NCBI RefSeq assembly: GCF_030730905.1
Contig: NZ_JAVAMP010000002.1
Span: 186,001 to 250,000, forward strand
Direction of reading: 5' to 3'
From: Chengkuizengella axinellae
GTDB lineage: Bacteria; Bacillota; Bacilli; Paenibacillales; KCTC-33759
DNA: 64,000 nucleotides
Position numbers and translations under genes: made by a program. Under the pieces are notes generated by a model. It was not told the origin of the DNA, made no database searches, and saw nothing but the letters and a program-made list of their open reading frames with translations. Of this stretch, positions 8,930 through 18,406 are shown piece after piece. Every line of letters begins with the position of its first letter. Positions within the stretch are counted from its first letter, which is position 1.

Positions 8930-10165
8930 TCAATAATTATTTGATTTATTATTTTCGTGTTCAAGCTTCGTTCCTTCCTTCCTTAGAACAAGGTATATAT
9001 AACCAAATAGCGATGAAGATAACAATATAAAACCAGAAAATATATAAACTAACTGCACACCGATGATATCAGTTAATATACCAATACCCATGATAGAGAA
9101 GATAAAGATGAATTGAATTAGGGTGGATTTTGCAGCTAGTATTTTTGTTAATGTTTTTTCATCTGCACTATTTTGATACATCGTTTCTTGCGCTAAATCC
9201 CTAATCTGATAAGAAGGTCCCATGAATACAACTAACAAGAGTGCAAAGTAAGCATTTGTTGTAAATCCATAAATAACGGTCAGTAAACCAAACAACATTG
9301 AACCTGCTAACATAAATAAAGTTAAGCGCCCTTTCATTGAACTTGATAAGCGGTAGACTAAGAGGCCTCCTACAATTGTTCCAAGATAATACCCACCGTT
9401 AATGTAACCCCACCAAGCGTCTCCCTTTCCTAATGCATCTTGCACAAAAGTTAAAGTGACAGCACCAATCCAAATGGTGCCTACCCATGATTCCATGATG
9501 TCCATGAACACTAATACCCTTGTTCCTTTATGTTGAAACAATAATTTCCACCCAGTGGTTAGCTTTTTGATCATGCTTTCTCTTATATGAACTTCTGTAT
9601 CTTTGATGCCTTTAATGAATAATAAACTGAACATGGATAATAAAGTTAGAAAAAATGTAAAAAACAAAGTAAATTCTTTACCAAACAGTGCCAACATGAG
9701 TGCACCAAATGTCCAGCCTGCAAATAAAAAGGTTTGATCAATTGTAGATATAAAACTGTTTGCCTTTACTCTTTCAGTTTCAACTACGACGGAACGTACA
9801 ATTGAACTTTTTAATGGCGAAAAAAATCCATTAAAAAATGACATACCAGCTAATAAGAAAAATAATAACAAGAAAATAGTGAACGATAGTTTTTGATTCA
9901 TTAACGTGTATAACCCTAGTAAAATCAAAAGTTGCATGCATTGTGAAAACTTTAATATGGAGGTTGATTTGTATTTGTCAGATATCATTGGTAAATATAT
10001 GCTGCTTAACATATGGCTAACCATACTAATTAAGGTGACAATTGTAGCAAGTGCAGTAGATCCTGTTTCATTTTTTAGGTGCAAAACAATAGTCATTGTA
10101 TACAAAGCAAAAGCGAGGTTTGTAGCAGTTTGACTAACAACCAATGCATAAAAGGAACGATTCAT
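8930..10165 (-). CDS. Major facilitator superfamily transporter
   Basis: 411 residues with about 12 hydrophobic segments, the DUF894/MFS-type efflux protein layout (NTATNLAFALYTMTIVLHL-like first helix; SDKYKSTSILKF in the helix 2-3 loop, a variant of motif A). Substrate cannot be told from sequence; drug or metabolite efflux is the usual guess. Lies upstream of adaA in the same direction with 62 bases between. The C-terminal tail is short and hydrophilic (EHENNKSNNY). Confidence 0.8.
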   Translation of the reverse strand: MNRSFYALVVSQTATNLAFALYTMTIVLHLKNETGSTALATIVTLISMVSHMLSSIYLPMISDKYKSTSILKFSQCMQLLILLGLYTLMNQKLSFTIFLLLFFLLAGMSFFNGFFSPLKSSIVRSVVVETERVKANSFISTIDQTFLFAGWTFGALMLALFGKEFTLFFTFFLTLLSMFSLLFIKGIKDTEVHIRESMIKKLTTGWKLLFQHKGTRVLVFMDIMESWVGTIWIGAVTLTFVQDALGKGDAWWGYINGGYYLGTIVGGLLVYRLSSSMKGRLTLFMLAGSMLFGLLTVIYGFTTNAYFALLLVVFMGPSYQIRDLAQETMYQNSADEKTLTKILAAKSTLIQFIFIFSIMGIGILTDIIGVQLVYIFSGFILLSSSLFGYIYLVLRKEGTKLEHENNKSNNY

Positions 10166-10594
10166 CGTCTGTTTACCTACTTTCTAAACAATAATGTATA
10201 ATATGTAGCTGTATTTATTATACTTAGATATATCTCAACAAACATTCGACGTAAGTTTTAGTTTTTCTACGACTTTAGTTGTAGTTGTAAATCTCTGAAA
10301 TAGTAGTCAAAAAGATTATTTTCAGCTGTATAATTTTATTTTGGTAATGAGTAAATGGAGTAAAGAAGGACTGTGGTAATGAATTAACGCACCATAAGTT
10401 ATCCATTCAGGAATGTGTTAACATGGTAATACAAGGAGGTGATGACATTGATTATGCTTACATTTCCATATCATCCAACGTGAATTGGCTTTGATTAACT
10501 AATAGTTTCCATAATGATTTTTTATGGGCTACATAATCATGCTTATTTGTTTTTTTATTTACTAGAATTTAACTATATCATTGGAGGTATATTT
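10166..10594. other. Divergent intergenic region between MFS gene and inhA-type protease
   Basis: Carries the promoters of both divergent genes, not resolvable by eye. An imperfect inverted repeat CTACGACTttAGTTGTAG lies near 10267-10285 and could be an operator. At 10433-10443 there is a perfect ribosome site AAGGAGGTGAT followed by a very short open frame (10448-10483). The ribosome site of the protease (TTGGAGG) is at about 10581. Confidence 0.4.
10448..10483 (+). CDS. Candidate 11-residue leader peptide before the protease gene
   Basis: Starting at TTG eight bases after AAGGAGG, the frame reads LIMLTFPYHPT then TGA. The very strong ribosome site with no long frame behind it is the only evidence; it could encode a leader or signalling peptide, or be a remnant. 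No match to a known peptide family is claimed. Confidence 0.2.
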   Translation: MIMLTFPYHPT

Positions 10595-12931
10595 ATGTTA
10601 AAAAAGAAGTTATTCCCTCTTTGTATGTCTGTGGCTCTAGGAGCTAGTATTTTTGCTGGATCAATTACAGCTGGCGTAAATGCTACGGACGTACAATCTA
10701 CTTCTAGCACGTTTGATTTATCAGTAGCAAATGATGAGAGATTAATAGAAATGTTGAAGAAGAATGGTACGATTGATCAGGATGCAAGCACTGAAGAAGC
10801 ATATAAAGCTTTATCAAAGTACTTAAGTAACCGTTCACATTCTGATAGTTCAGAAAAAGGTGAATTAGCAGAATTTGAAAAGAAACGTAATGACACATTG
10901 ATGAACAAAGCATCAAACAATGGATTGTTAAACGGAAAAGGAAATAAACTAGGACAAAAAGATGAAGTGGATTCAGTGAAACTTGAGAAATGGAATGGAA
11001 AAGAAAGACAAGATAATGTTCTTATTCTATTAATAGATTTTCCAGATTTCCCTCACAACAACATTCAACCTGATGAAACAGATATGTACTATGAAGATTA
11101 CAGTGTAGAACATTTTACAAACATGGCGTTTGGGGATAATGGATATGTTGGACCAAACGGAGAAACTTTAATCTCTATGAAACAGTTTTATGAGCAGCAG
11201 TCTGGTGGAAGTTATACAATTGATGGACAAGTTGCAGGTTGGTATACTGCAGAGCATGAAGCAGCATATTATGGTGCAAATAATGCATCTGACAATGATC
11301 AAAATCCAAGAGATTTAATCAGAGAAGCTTTATTAGCAGTAAGTCAAGACCCAACAATTGATTTGAAAGAATATGATCAAGAAGATCGTTATGATTTAGA
11401 TGGTGATGGAGATTTACGCGAGCCTGACGGTCTAGTTGATCACTTAATGGTAGTTCATGCAAGTGTTGGTGAAGAAGCTGGTGGAGGTAGTTTAGGAGAA
11501 GATGCGATCTGGTCACATCGTTCTAATTTGCGCAGTGTATTCTCAATGCCAGGAACATCGGCTGATGCAGATTACTGGGGTGGAGAAATGGCAGCATATG
11601 ATTATACGATCCAACCAGAAACAGGTGCTACTGGAGTATTTGCACACGAATATGCACATGATTTAGGATTACCGGATGAATATGATATTTTCTACACAGG
11701 ACAAGGTGAGCCAGTTTCATATTGGTCCATTATGTCAAGCGGAAGCTGGGCAGGTCTTGTTCCAGGAACTGAACCGACTGGATTCAGTGCATGGGCTAAG
11801 GAGTTTCTACAAGCTACAATGGGTGGAAATTGGTTGACAGGAACAACAGTTCATATCGATGATATTGATGAAGATGGAATTGAAGTTCTTTTAGATCAAG
11901 CTAACTCTAAAGGTACTAATGACGATGCAGTACGTATCGATTTACCAAACAAAGTAAAACAATTTAACGAACCATTTAGTGGTGAATATGAATATTTCAG
12001 TGGTAAAGGTGACGAAATAAACAACTCAATGTCAACTTCGCTAGATTTGACAGCTGCTTCAAGTGCTTTGTTAACATTTAAAACTTGGTATCAAATTGAG
12101 TTGGATTGGGATTATGCATCCATCCAAGTGAAAGAAGAAGGCTCTAATGAATGGGTGTCAATCCCAGGAAACTTAACTACAGATTCTGATCCAAATGATC
12201 AAAACCCTGGTTATGGAATTACAGGTCACTCTGATGGTTGGGTTGACGGAGAGTTCGATTTATCAGACTTTGCAGGAAAAGCAATCGAGTTGAGATTCAA
12301 TTATTGGACAGATGTTGCTTACATTGATCCAGGATTTTATGTAGACGATATTTCTATCGAACTTGATGGAGAAGTTGTAGTGTTTGATGATGCAGAGGTA
12401 GAAAGTGCCTTTGAATTTGATGGTTTTGATAAAAGTGATGGTACGATAGAATTTAAGCATTATTATTTGCTTGAATGGAGAAGTCATGATGGTGTTGACG
12501 AAGGGCTATCTCACATTAGTCGTGGTGATAGTGTTATGGAATTTGAACCAGGTTTGTTAATTTGGTATGCAGATGAATCCTTTGATGCTAATTTAGTTGG
12601 TGATCACCCTGGGGATGGTTTCCTAGGTGTAGTTGATGCCGATCAAAATGTAGTAAAGACAAGTGAGAATTCTCCTGCGATTACTAGATATCAAGTTCAT
12701 GATGCTACTTTTGGACTTCAAAAAGATGAAGGTATGTATTTAGAATTATCTAATGAAACAATTAAGGATAATCATACTGCGATTCAGCCCATGTTTGATG
12801 ATAGTGTATCATATATTAGTTCCCAAATTCCAGATGCAGGACGTAATGTTCCTGAATATGGTTTGAAGGTACGTGTAATTGGTGAAAGTGATGATTTAAG
12901 TGCAGCAAAAATTATCATTTTTAAAGATTAA
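10595..12931 (+). CDS. inhA: Secreted immune inhibitor A-type M6 metalloprotease
   Basis: 778-residue secreted zinc protease. Start at 10595 is set by GGAGG nine bases upstream and a typical signal peptide (MLKKKLFPLCMSVALGASIF, probable cleavage after the following GVNA); a longer frame from 10514 lacks this. The M6 zinc motif HEYAHDLGLPDEYD begins at residue 351. Earlier segments LILLIDFPDFPHN and YEQQSGGSYTIDGQV are typical of InhA. Towards the C-terminus is a MAM-like beta-sandwich (WTDVAYIDPGFYVDDISIE). Known members degrade host antimicrobial peptides and coat or matrix proteins. Monocistronic, with its own terminator. Confidence 0.93.
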   Translation: MLKKKLFPLCMSVALGASIFAGSITAGVNATDVQSTSSTFDLSVANDERLIEMLKKNGTIDQDASTEEAYKALSKYLSNRSHSDSSEKGELAEFEKKRNDTLMNKASNNGLLNGKGNKLGQKDEVDSVKLEKWNGKERQDNVLILLIDFPDFPHNNIQPDETDMYYEDYSVEHFTNMAFGDNGYVGPNGETLISMKQFYEQQSGGSYTIDGQVAGWYTAEHEAAYYGANNASDNDQNPRDLIREALLAVSQDPTIDLKEYDQEDRYDLDGDGDLREPDGLVDHLMVVHASVGEEAGGGSLGEDAIWSHRSNLRSVFSMPGTSADADYWGGEMAAYDYTIQPETGATGVFAHEYAHDLGLPDEYDIFYTGQGEPVSYWSIMSSGSWAGLVPGTEPTGFSAWAKEFLQATMGGNWLTGTTVHIDDIDEDGIEVLLDQANSKGTNDDAVRIDLPNKVKQFNEPFSGEYEYFSGKGDEINNSMSTSLDLTAASSALLTFKTWYQIELDWDYASIQVKEEGSNEWVSIPGNLTTDSDPNDQNPGYGITGHSDGWVDGEFDLSDFAGKAIELRFNYWTDVAYIDPGFYVDDISIELDGEVVVFDDAEVESAFEFDGFDKSDGTIEFKHYYLLEWRSHDGVDEGLSHISRGDSVMEFEPGLLIWYADESFDANLVGDHPGDGFLGVVDADQNVVKTSENSPAITRYQVHDATFGLQKDEGMYLELSNETIKDNHTAIQPMFDDSVSYISSQIPDAGRNVPEYGLKVRVIGESDDLSAAKIIIFKD

Positions 12932-12954
12932 AATAAGTTTGATATAACGAAATA

Positions 12955-12991
12955 AAATAACCTCTTGAGATATTAACTCAAGAGGTTATTT
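12955..12991 (+). terminator. Terminator of the protease gene
   Basis: AAATAACCTCTTGAG / CTCAAGAGGTTATTT with a 7-base loop: perfect 15-bp stem, symmetrical and so possibly active in both directions. Confidence 0.9.
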
Positions 12992-13478
12992 ATATGCAGA
13001 AAAGTATGATTATTTGGGTAACTCATAAATATTCTTGTTATATGTTAGTGTAATCTCCTTTAAAAAAAGAAAAAGAGGTGACAAATGAAAGCACTTAACT
13101 TCATATTATCACCCAAAATAAAAGGAAAAAAATGATTATGTTTATTTTAACATGTTTAATTCTCTAAATCTACATATTTATACTGTTTATTTTATTTTTA
13201 TACATAACTTTTACCAATGGTCAATTTTAGTTTCATAAATGATATTTAATCTACTTAGCAACTAATAATAAATTGTCAGATAGGATAGTTATAAAAAGTG
13301 AATAGTTAGACAAGAAAGTTTTCCAACTAGAAAAACAGTATAGAAATAGTTTTACTTCATGGCATAGTTATCAGTTAGAAAAAAGAAATTTATCACAATT
13401 TTTTCTCTTTTATTGGTATAATAAATGTAATGTTGAATGTAAATTGAATGTAAAGTAGAATGCTTAATCTTAAACATC
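12992..13478. other. AT-rich intergenic stretch upstream of the riboflavin leader
   Basis: No convincing gene of normal size. Contains one tiny frame with a ribosome site (13085-13135) and an extended -10 like TTGGTATAAT (13413-13422), which could be an alternative promoter of the rib leader. Otherwise A/T-rich filler. Confidence 0.4.
13085..13135 (+). CDS. Candidate 16-residue basic peptide
   Basis: AGAGGTGAC six bases before an ATG that opens MKALNFILSPKIKGKK then TGA. Small, hydrophobic N-terminus, basic C-terminus. Only the ribosome site supports it; it may be chance. Function unknown. Confidence 0.18.
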   Translation: MKALNFILSPKIKGKK

Positions 13479-13507
13479 TTGCATTTTTTTTCAACTAGTG
13501 GTAGTAT
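13479..13507 (+). promoter_or_regulatory. Candidate vegetative promoter of the rib operon
   Basis: TTGCAT (13479-13484), 17 bases, TAGTAT (13502-13507), about 37 bases before the FMN aptamer. Spacing and position fit a sigma-A promoter, but the perfect TATAAT at 13417-13422 is a rival. Confidence 0.4.
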
Positions 13508-13543
13508 TCTTATATCAAGTGAGTTTTTTAAAGTAAATAACAT

Positions 13544-13698
13544 TTCCTTCGGGGTAGGGTGGAATTCCCAACCGGCGGTGATACTTTTTACGGAACCCGT
13601 AAAATAGTTCAGTCCGTGACCCGTGTTATGTTTCATTTCATAACCGGTGGATCTGGTGAAACTCCAGAGCCGACAGTAAAGTCTGGATGGGAGAAGGA
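13544..13698 (+). ncRNA. FMN riboswitch (RFN element)
   Basis: All conserved blocks of the RFN aptamer appear in order: TTCGGGGTAGGGTGGAATTC, ACCGGCGGTGAT, AGTCCGTGACC, GGATCTGGTGAAACTCC, GAGCCGACAGTAAAGTC and GGATGGGAGAAGGAA. The closing stem pairs TTCCTTC with GAAGGAA. It senses FMN and shuts off the rib operon downstream. The variable arm between 13574 and 13650 contains a stem TTTTTACGG / CCGTAAAA. Confidence 0.97.
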
Positions 13699-13918
13699 AG
13701 GCGTAAAAGACTTTTTAGGATGTGAATTTATATTGTCTTAATCAAGGCTTTATAGATCTTATTTTCCTATGAGTACTTTGTTGAAAATATAAATCAAAGA
13801 TATTGTTAGTTTTTGGGTATCTTTATGTACTTTTTTTCACAAAGTAAATAAGTTTATTTTGTGCTTCATGCAATTCACATATAAATTTATTGAAGTCATT
13901 AGCTTTCACATACCATTT

Positions 13919-13946
13919 AAGCCCCTTTTTTAAAAAGGGGCTTTTT
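13919..13946 (+). terminator. Terminator in the rib leader, likely riboswitch expression platform
   Basis: AAGCCCCTTTTT / AAAAAGGGGCTTTTT with a one-base centre. It lies about 220 bases after the aptamer and 58 bases before ribD, so FMN binding would favour it over an antiterminator formed by the intervening AT-rich RNA. Confidence 0.85.
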
Positions 13947-14003
13947 AGTTTTAAATGAATAAATTCATTTTATAGTTTAAATTAGAACTAGGATGGTGAA
14001 CAT

Positions 14004-15116
14004 GTGAATCAATTAAATGATGAAACCTATATGAAATTAGCACTACAAATGGCTGAAACAACAAAAGGGCAGACAGAATTAAATCCAGTTGTAGGCTGCA
14101 TCATAGTCAAAAATGGCAGGGTAGTCGGTATGGGAGCCCATTTAAAAATGGGTACAGCACATGCAGAAGTTCAAGCTTTACGAATGGCAGGAGAAGAAGC
14201 TGAAGACAGTACTGTTTATGTTACGCTTGAACCATGCAGCCACCATGGAAGAACGCCTCCATGCGCCGAGCGTTTAGTAGAAGAAAAGGTGAAACGAGTT
14301 GTGGTGGCTTGTAAAGATCCCAATCCGAATGTAGCTGGTCGTGGTATTCAAATATTACAAAATGCTGGAATTAATGTCGAAGTCGGATTGTTGGAGCAAG
14401 AAGCAATTCAATTGAATGAAATGTTCAATAAATACATTACTACAAAAATGCCTTTTGTTACTTTAAAAACAGCATCTACATTAGACGGTAAAATTGCCTC
14501 TAAAACAGGAGACAGCAAGTGGATTACAAATGAGGGCTCACGTGAATATGTCCATTCATTAAGACATCAACATCAAGCGATCATGGTGGGAGTGGAGACA
14601 GTCATTGCAGATGATCCGTCCCTTACTACGAGACTGGTTGTTGAAGGAATACACCCTATACGAATTGTAGTAGATTCCAATTTAAGAACGCCAATATCTT
14701 CAAAAGTAGTGCAAGATCACACGGTAAAAACAATCATGTTATCAACTGAAAATGTATCTGAAAATAAAATAAAACAATTTGAAAAGCTAGGATCGGAAGT
14801 ATTGAAATGTGGAAATGAAGAACAGGTCAACTTACCATTGGCTTTACAGCAACTAGCTGAAAGAGGAATTGGTTCTATTTTATTAGAAGGTGGAGGGCGT
14901 TTGAATGGGGCTATGCTTGAAGCACAGCTAATCGATAAAATCATTTTATTTTACGCTCCCAAAATCATCGGAGGCGAGCTTGCACCAAATAACTTTAGTA
15001 TTACAGGATTTGAAAAAATGAGTGAGGCGATTGTTTTAGAAAACATGCAAACAAAAACCTTTAAAAATGATATATGTATTACAGGGTATCCTAATTATGG
15101 AGGTGGGAAGATCTAA
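14004..15116 (+). CDS. ribD: Bifunctional riboflavin deaminase/reductase RibD
   Basis: 370 residues, normal length. Deaminates and then reduces the pyrimidine intermediate of riboflavin synthesis. N-terminal deaminase domain with zinc motif HAE (53-55) and PCSHHGRTPPC (C78, C87); C-terminal reductase with TASTLDGKIAS and SILLEGGGRLNGAML. Starts at GTG 14004 with AGGATGGTGA upstream. First gene of the ribD-ribE-ribBA-ribH operon behind the FMN riboswitch; stop overlaps the ribE start by one base. Confidence 0.97.
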   Translation: MNQLNDETYMKLALQMAETTKGQTELNPVVGCIIVKNGRVVGMGAHLKMGTAHAEVQALRMAGEEAEDSTVYVTLEPCSHHGRTPPCAERLVEEKVKRVVVACKDPNPNVAGRGIQILQNAGINVEVGLLEQEAIQLNEMFNKYITTKMPFVTLKTASTLDGKIASKTGDSKWITNEGSREYVHSLRHQHQAIMVGVETVIADDPSLTTRLVVEGIHPIRIVVDSNLRTPISSKVVQDHTVKTIMLSTENVSENKIKQFEKLGSEVLKCGNEEQVNLPLALQQLAERGIGSILLEGGGRLNGAMLEAQLIDKIILFYAPKIIGGELAPNNFSITGFEKMSEAIVLENMQTKTFKNDICITGYPNYGGGKI

Positions 15117-15772
15117 TGTTTACTGGAATTATAGAAGAAATTGGATCGATTAAAAACATTACTAAACATTCACAGACGATGATAATATCCATAAATAGCA
15201 AAAAAATGCTTGAAGATATTCACCTCGGGGACAGCATCTCTGTAAATGGAGTTTGTTTAACAGTAACTCAGTTTGACCAGTCTTCATTCTCGATGGATGT
15301 TATGCCTGAAACATTTCGAAAAACAAACTTATTTCAATTGTCTGCTGGGTCCAAAGTCAACTTAGAAAGAGCAATGGCTGCAAACGGCCGTTTCGGAGGA
15401 CATATTGTTCAAGGGCATGTAGATAGTACAGGTGTAATTAAAAGTAGAGAAAACGAAGAAAACTCAGTTGTGTTTACAATAGAGCCATCTACGCAAGATA
15501 TTTTTAAATATATTATCCCGCAAGGCTCTATTACGTTAGACGGAATAAGTCTCACGCTAGTAAATGTAACAGGTACAACATTTAGTGTTTCCATTATTCC
15601 ACATACTATAGAGGAAACGGTATTGCAGTATAAATTCCCAGGAGATACTTTAAACATTGAGTGTGATATTTTAGGGAAATATATTCACCATTTAATGAAA
15701 GGCAATAAGGAACAGAATAAAACCGAAAACAATATTTCTAAGCAACTGCTTGTGGAAAACGGATTTATATAA
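15116..15772 (+). CDS. ribE: Riboflavin synthase alpha subunit
   Basis: 218 residues: two tandem lumazine-binding barrel domains, the first opening MFTGIIEEIGSI and containing GDSISVNGVCLTV, the second GHIVQGHVDSTG with GSITLDGISLTLVNV. Dismutates two lumazine molecules to riboflavin. Coupled to ribD by TAATG overlap. The stop is followed after three bases by a copy of the intergenic repeat family, which separates it from ribBA. Confidence 0.97.
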   Translation: MFTGIIEEIGSIKNITKHSQTMIISINSKKMLEDIHLGDSISVNGVCLTVTQFDQSSFSMDVMPETFRKTNLFQLSAGSKVNLERAMAANGRFGGHIVQGHVDSTGVIKSRENEENSVVFTIEPSTQDIFKYIIPQGSITLDGISLTLVNVTGTTFSVSIIPHTIEETVLQYKFPGDTLNIECDILGKYIHHLMKGNKEQNKTENNISKQLLVENGFI

Positions 15773-15775
15773 TAA

Positions 15776-15843
15776 CACCCAAAAAGGTGAAGTGAAGCAT
15801 GTAGTATTGTAGCATATGCCTATTTCTTTTCGGGGTCTGAAAC
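15776..15843 (+). repeat. Intergenic hairpin element, copy 1 (inside rib operon)
   Basis: Single copy of the roughly 60-bp family. Left end CACCCAAAAAGGTGAAG and right end TTTCTTTTCGGGGTCTGAAAC are inverted relative to each other. The middle carries GTGAAG-type GAAGTGAAGC and an own short palindrome (GCATATGC). It starts four bases after the ribE stop. Confidence 0.8.
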
Positions 15844-15890
15844 TAAAAAAAGTTGATGTTGAATTTTAATTTGTGAAGGAGGATTTAGAA

Positions 15891-17099
15891 ATGACGGAGC
15901 CAATTAAATTAGATAAAATAGAAGAAGCGATTTATGATTTAATGTTAGGAAAAGTAGTAATCGTAGTGGATGACGAAGATCGTGAGAATGAAGGAGATTT
16001 CATTGCTTTAGCAGACAAAGCAACACCAGAGGTCATTAATTTTATGATTACAGAAGGAAGAGGATTGGTTTGTGTGCCTGTGTCACAGGAAAAGGCTCAA
16101 AAATTGGATCTACATCCAATGGTAGAGCAGAACACAGATTTTCACGGAACTGCTTTTACTGTTTCCGTGGATCATATGGATACAACGACAGGAATCTCTG
16201 CACCAGAAAGATCCAGAACAATCAAAGCACTTATAGATCCGAAAGCAAAACCCCAGGATTTCCGCAGACCTGGACATATTTTCCCTTTAGTTGCTAAAAA
16301 AGGTGGGGTCTTAAGACGAGCAGGGCATACAGAGGCTGCTATTGATTTGGCACGTTTATGTGGAGCGTCTCCAGCAGCTGTCATATGTGAAGTCATTAAA
16401 GAAGACGGTACAATGGCAAGATTGCCTGACTTGAAAAAGATTGCAGAGAAGTTTGATCTTAAATTAATTACGATAAAAGATCTAATTCGATACAGAAATG
16501 AAAAAGAGCAGCTTGTAAACCGTGAAGTAGAAGTGAAAATGCCAACTGATTTTGGACTGTTTAAAGCTGTAGCTTATACAAACCTTGTAGATTCAAAAGA
16601 GCATGTTGCTTTAGTAAAAGGAAATATTGATAGTGATCAGCCCGTGATGGTACGTGTGCATTCAGAATGTTTAACAGGAGATGTATTTCATTCTCACCGA
16701 TGTGATTGCGGACCACAGCTAGCGGCTGCATTGAAACAAATTCATGAAGAAGGATCTGGCATTCTTTTATATATGAGACAAGAAGGTCGAGGTATTGGGT
16801 TAATCAATAAGTTAAAAGCATACGAATTGCAAGAGCAAGGTCTGGACACTGTGGATGCAAACTTGAAATTAGGTTTTGCTCCAGATCTTAGAGATTATGG
16901 CATAGGTGCGCAAATTCTGAAAGATCTTGGAGTGAGAAAAATCCGTTTGTTAACGAATAATCCAAGAAAAATCACAGGACTAGAAGGATATGGCATGCAA
17001 GTTGTCGAACGTATTCCTTTACAAATAGAAGAAAATGAGGATAATACTAATTATCTGCATACGAAACAGAGTAAGTTAGGCCATTTATTAAAATTTTAA
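15891..17099 (+). CDS. ribBA: Bifunctional DHBP synthase / GTP cyclohydrolase II
   Basis: 402 residues. N-terminal RibB domain makes 3,4-dihydroxy-2-butanone 4-phosphate ([27 protein letters not shown]); C-terminal RibA domain opens GTP ([20 protein letters not shown] with the three zinc cysteines; [17 protein letters not shown]). Start at 15891, behind AAGGAGGA; the GTG at 15873 lies ahead of that site. Third gene of the operon, 118 bases after ribE because of the repeat element. Confidence 0.97.
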   Translation: MTEPIKLDKIEEAIYDLMLGKVVIVVDDEDRENEGDFIALADKATPEVINFMITEGRGLVCVPVSQEKAQKLDLHPMVEQNTDFHGTAFTVSVDHMDTTTGISAPERSRTIKALIDPKAKPQDFRRPGHIFPLVAKKGGVLRRAGHTEAAIDLARLCGASPAAVICEVIKEDGTMARLPDLKKIAEKFDLKLITIKDLIRYRNEKEQLVNREVEVKMPTDFGLFKAVAYTNLVDSKEHVALVKGNIDSDQPVMVRVHSECLTGDVFHSHRCDCGPQLAAALKQIHEEGSGILLYMRQEGRGIGLINKLKAYELQEQGLDTVDANLKLGFAPDLRDYGIGAQILKDLGVRKIRLLTNNPRKITGLEGYGMQVVERIPLQIEENEDNTNYLHTKQSKLGHLLKF

Positions 17100-17149
17100 T
17101 AACAAATATAATTTGAAAATTGAAAATAGAACTAGGAGATGGAATAATT

Positions 17150-17620
17150 ATGACAAACATATATGAAGGAAACTTAGTATCAGAAGGTTTAAAATATGGA
17201 ATCGTAGTAGGGCGTTTCAATGAATTTATCACATCTAAATTATTAGGTGGTGCGCTTGATGCACTTAAAAGGCATGGGGTGAAAGAGGATGAAATAGATG
17301 TGGCTTGGGTACCAGGTGCATTTGAAATTCCCCTTATTGCTCAAAAAATGGCTCAATCCAATAAATATGATGCTGTAATAACCTTAGGTACAGTAATTAG
17401 AGGCTCTACTCCTCATTTTGACTATGTTTGCAGTGAAGTAGCTAAAGGAGTTTCTGGAATTAATCTAAAAACAGGTATTCCAACTATATTTGGGGTGCTT
17501 ACAACAGATTCAATTGAGCAAGCGGTAGAAAGAGCAGGTACAAAAGCAGGGAATAAAGGTTGGGAAGCTGCAGCGGCGGCAATTGAAATGGCAAATTTAA
17601 GTAAACAATTTGAAGGGTAA
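17150..17620 (+). CDS. ribH: 6,7-dimethyl-8-ribityllumazine synthase
   Basis: 156 residues, standard length. Condenses the pyrimidine and the four-carbon phosphate to lumazine; forms icosahedral shells in Bacillus. Motifs [42 protein letters not shown] and [17 protein letters not shown]. Start at 17150 is set by AGGAGATGG; the upstream start at 17120 lacks a site. Confidence 0.97.
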   Translation: MTNIYEGNLVSEGLKYGIVVGRFNEFITSKLLGGALDALKRHGVKEDEIDVAWVPGAFEIPLIAQKMAQSNKYDAVITLGTVIRGSTPHFDYVCSEVAKGVSGINLKTGIPTIFGVLTTDSIEQAVERAGTKAGNKGWEAAAAAIEMANLSKQFEG

Positions 17621-17629
17621 TGAAGCGCT

Positions 17630-18406
17630 TTGTCTGTACAATATAAATTAGAAAAATTCGAGGGTCCGCTTGACCTATTACTTCATTTAATCGACAAATC
17701 TGAAATAGATATATATGATATCCCTGTAAAGGAAATCACAGAACAATACATGGGATATTTGAAACAAATGGAAAAATTTGAACTGGAAATTACCAGTGAG
17801 TTTCTTGTGATGGCTGCTACGCTTTTATCTATTAAAAGTAAAATGCTGCTTCCTAAACCACCGCCTATTGATTTGGAATTAGATGAAGAAGATATGGAAG
17901 ATCCACGAGAAGAATTAGTGCGAAAATTAATTGAATATAGAAAATATAAATCCATTGCGGATCATTTAAGAGATCAAGAGCTGGAACGGAGTTTAATCTA
18001 TTCTAAAGAACCTGATGATCTTAGTCATTTCATCTCTGAGACGGTAGAAAATCCAGTTGAAGGATTACATCTTGCTGATTTGATTATTGCATTTAGCAAA
18101 GTGATTAAAAAAGTAGAGAGAAGACAATCAGTTGCTACCATTCGAAGAGATGAAATTTCTGTAAAGGATCGTATTCTTGAAATGATCGGTTTTTTTAAAC
18201 AAAGTGAAAGTAAAGTGCTTTTTTCCACTCTGTTTAAAAATGATGTTAACAGGGATTTTATAATAGTAACCTTTTTAGGGTTATTAGAATTAATGAAAAT
18301 GAAAAAAATAATTTGTTATCAGCATGGTTCATTTGATGACATCGTGATTGAATACATAGACAAGGAGGAAGCTCATGAACTCAACACAGATGAAATCGAT
18401 TATTGA
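17630..18406 (+). CDS. scpA: Segregation and condensation protein A
   Basis: 258-residue kleisin that bridges SMC heads and with ScpB compacts and segregates the chromosome. N-terminus YKLEKFEGPLDLLLHLIDKS is family-typical, followed by LEITSEFLVMAATLLSIKSKMLLP, and a C-terminal winged helix. Begins with TTG, with AAGGG about 12 bases ahead, only nine bases after ribH; overlaps scpB by 32 bases. Confidence 0.95.
   Translation: MSVQYKLEKFEGPLDLLLHLIDKSEIDIYDIPVKEITEQYMGYLKQMEKFELEITSEFLVMAATLLSIKSKMLLPKPPPIDLELDEEDMEDPREELVRKLIEYRKYKSIADHLRDQELERSLIYSKEPDDLSHFISETVENPVEGLHLADLIIAFSKVIKKVERRQSVATIRRDEISVKDRILEMIGFFKQSESKVLFSTLFKNDVNRDFIIVTFLGLLELMKMKKIICYQHGSFDDIVIEYIDKEEAHELNTDEIDY

Noticed and set aside
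13352-13741. Open frames across the FMN riboswitch (minus 13352-13636, plus 13559-13741)
   Set aside because: They fall on the conserved riboswitch RNA and have no proper ribosome site.
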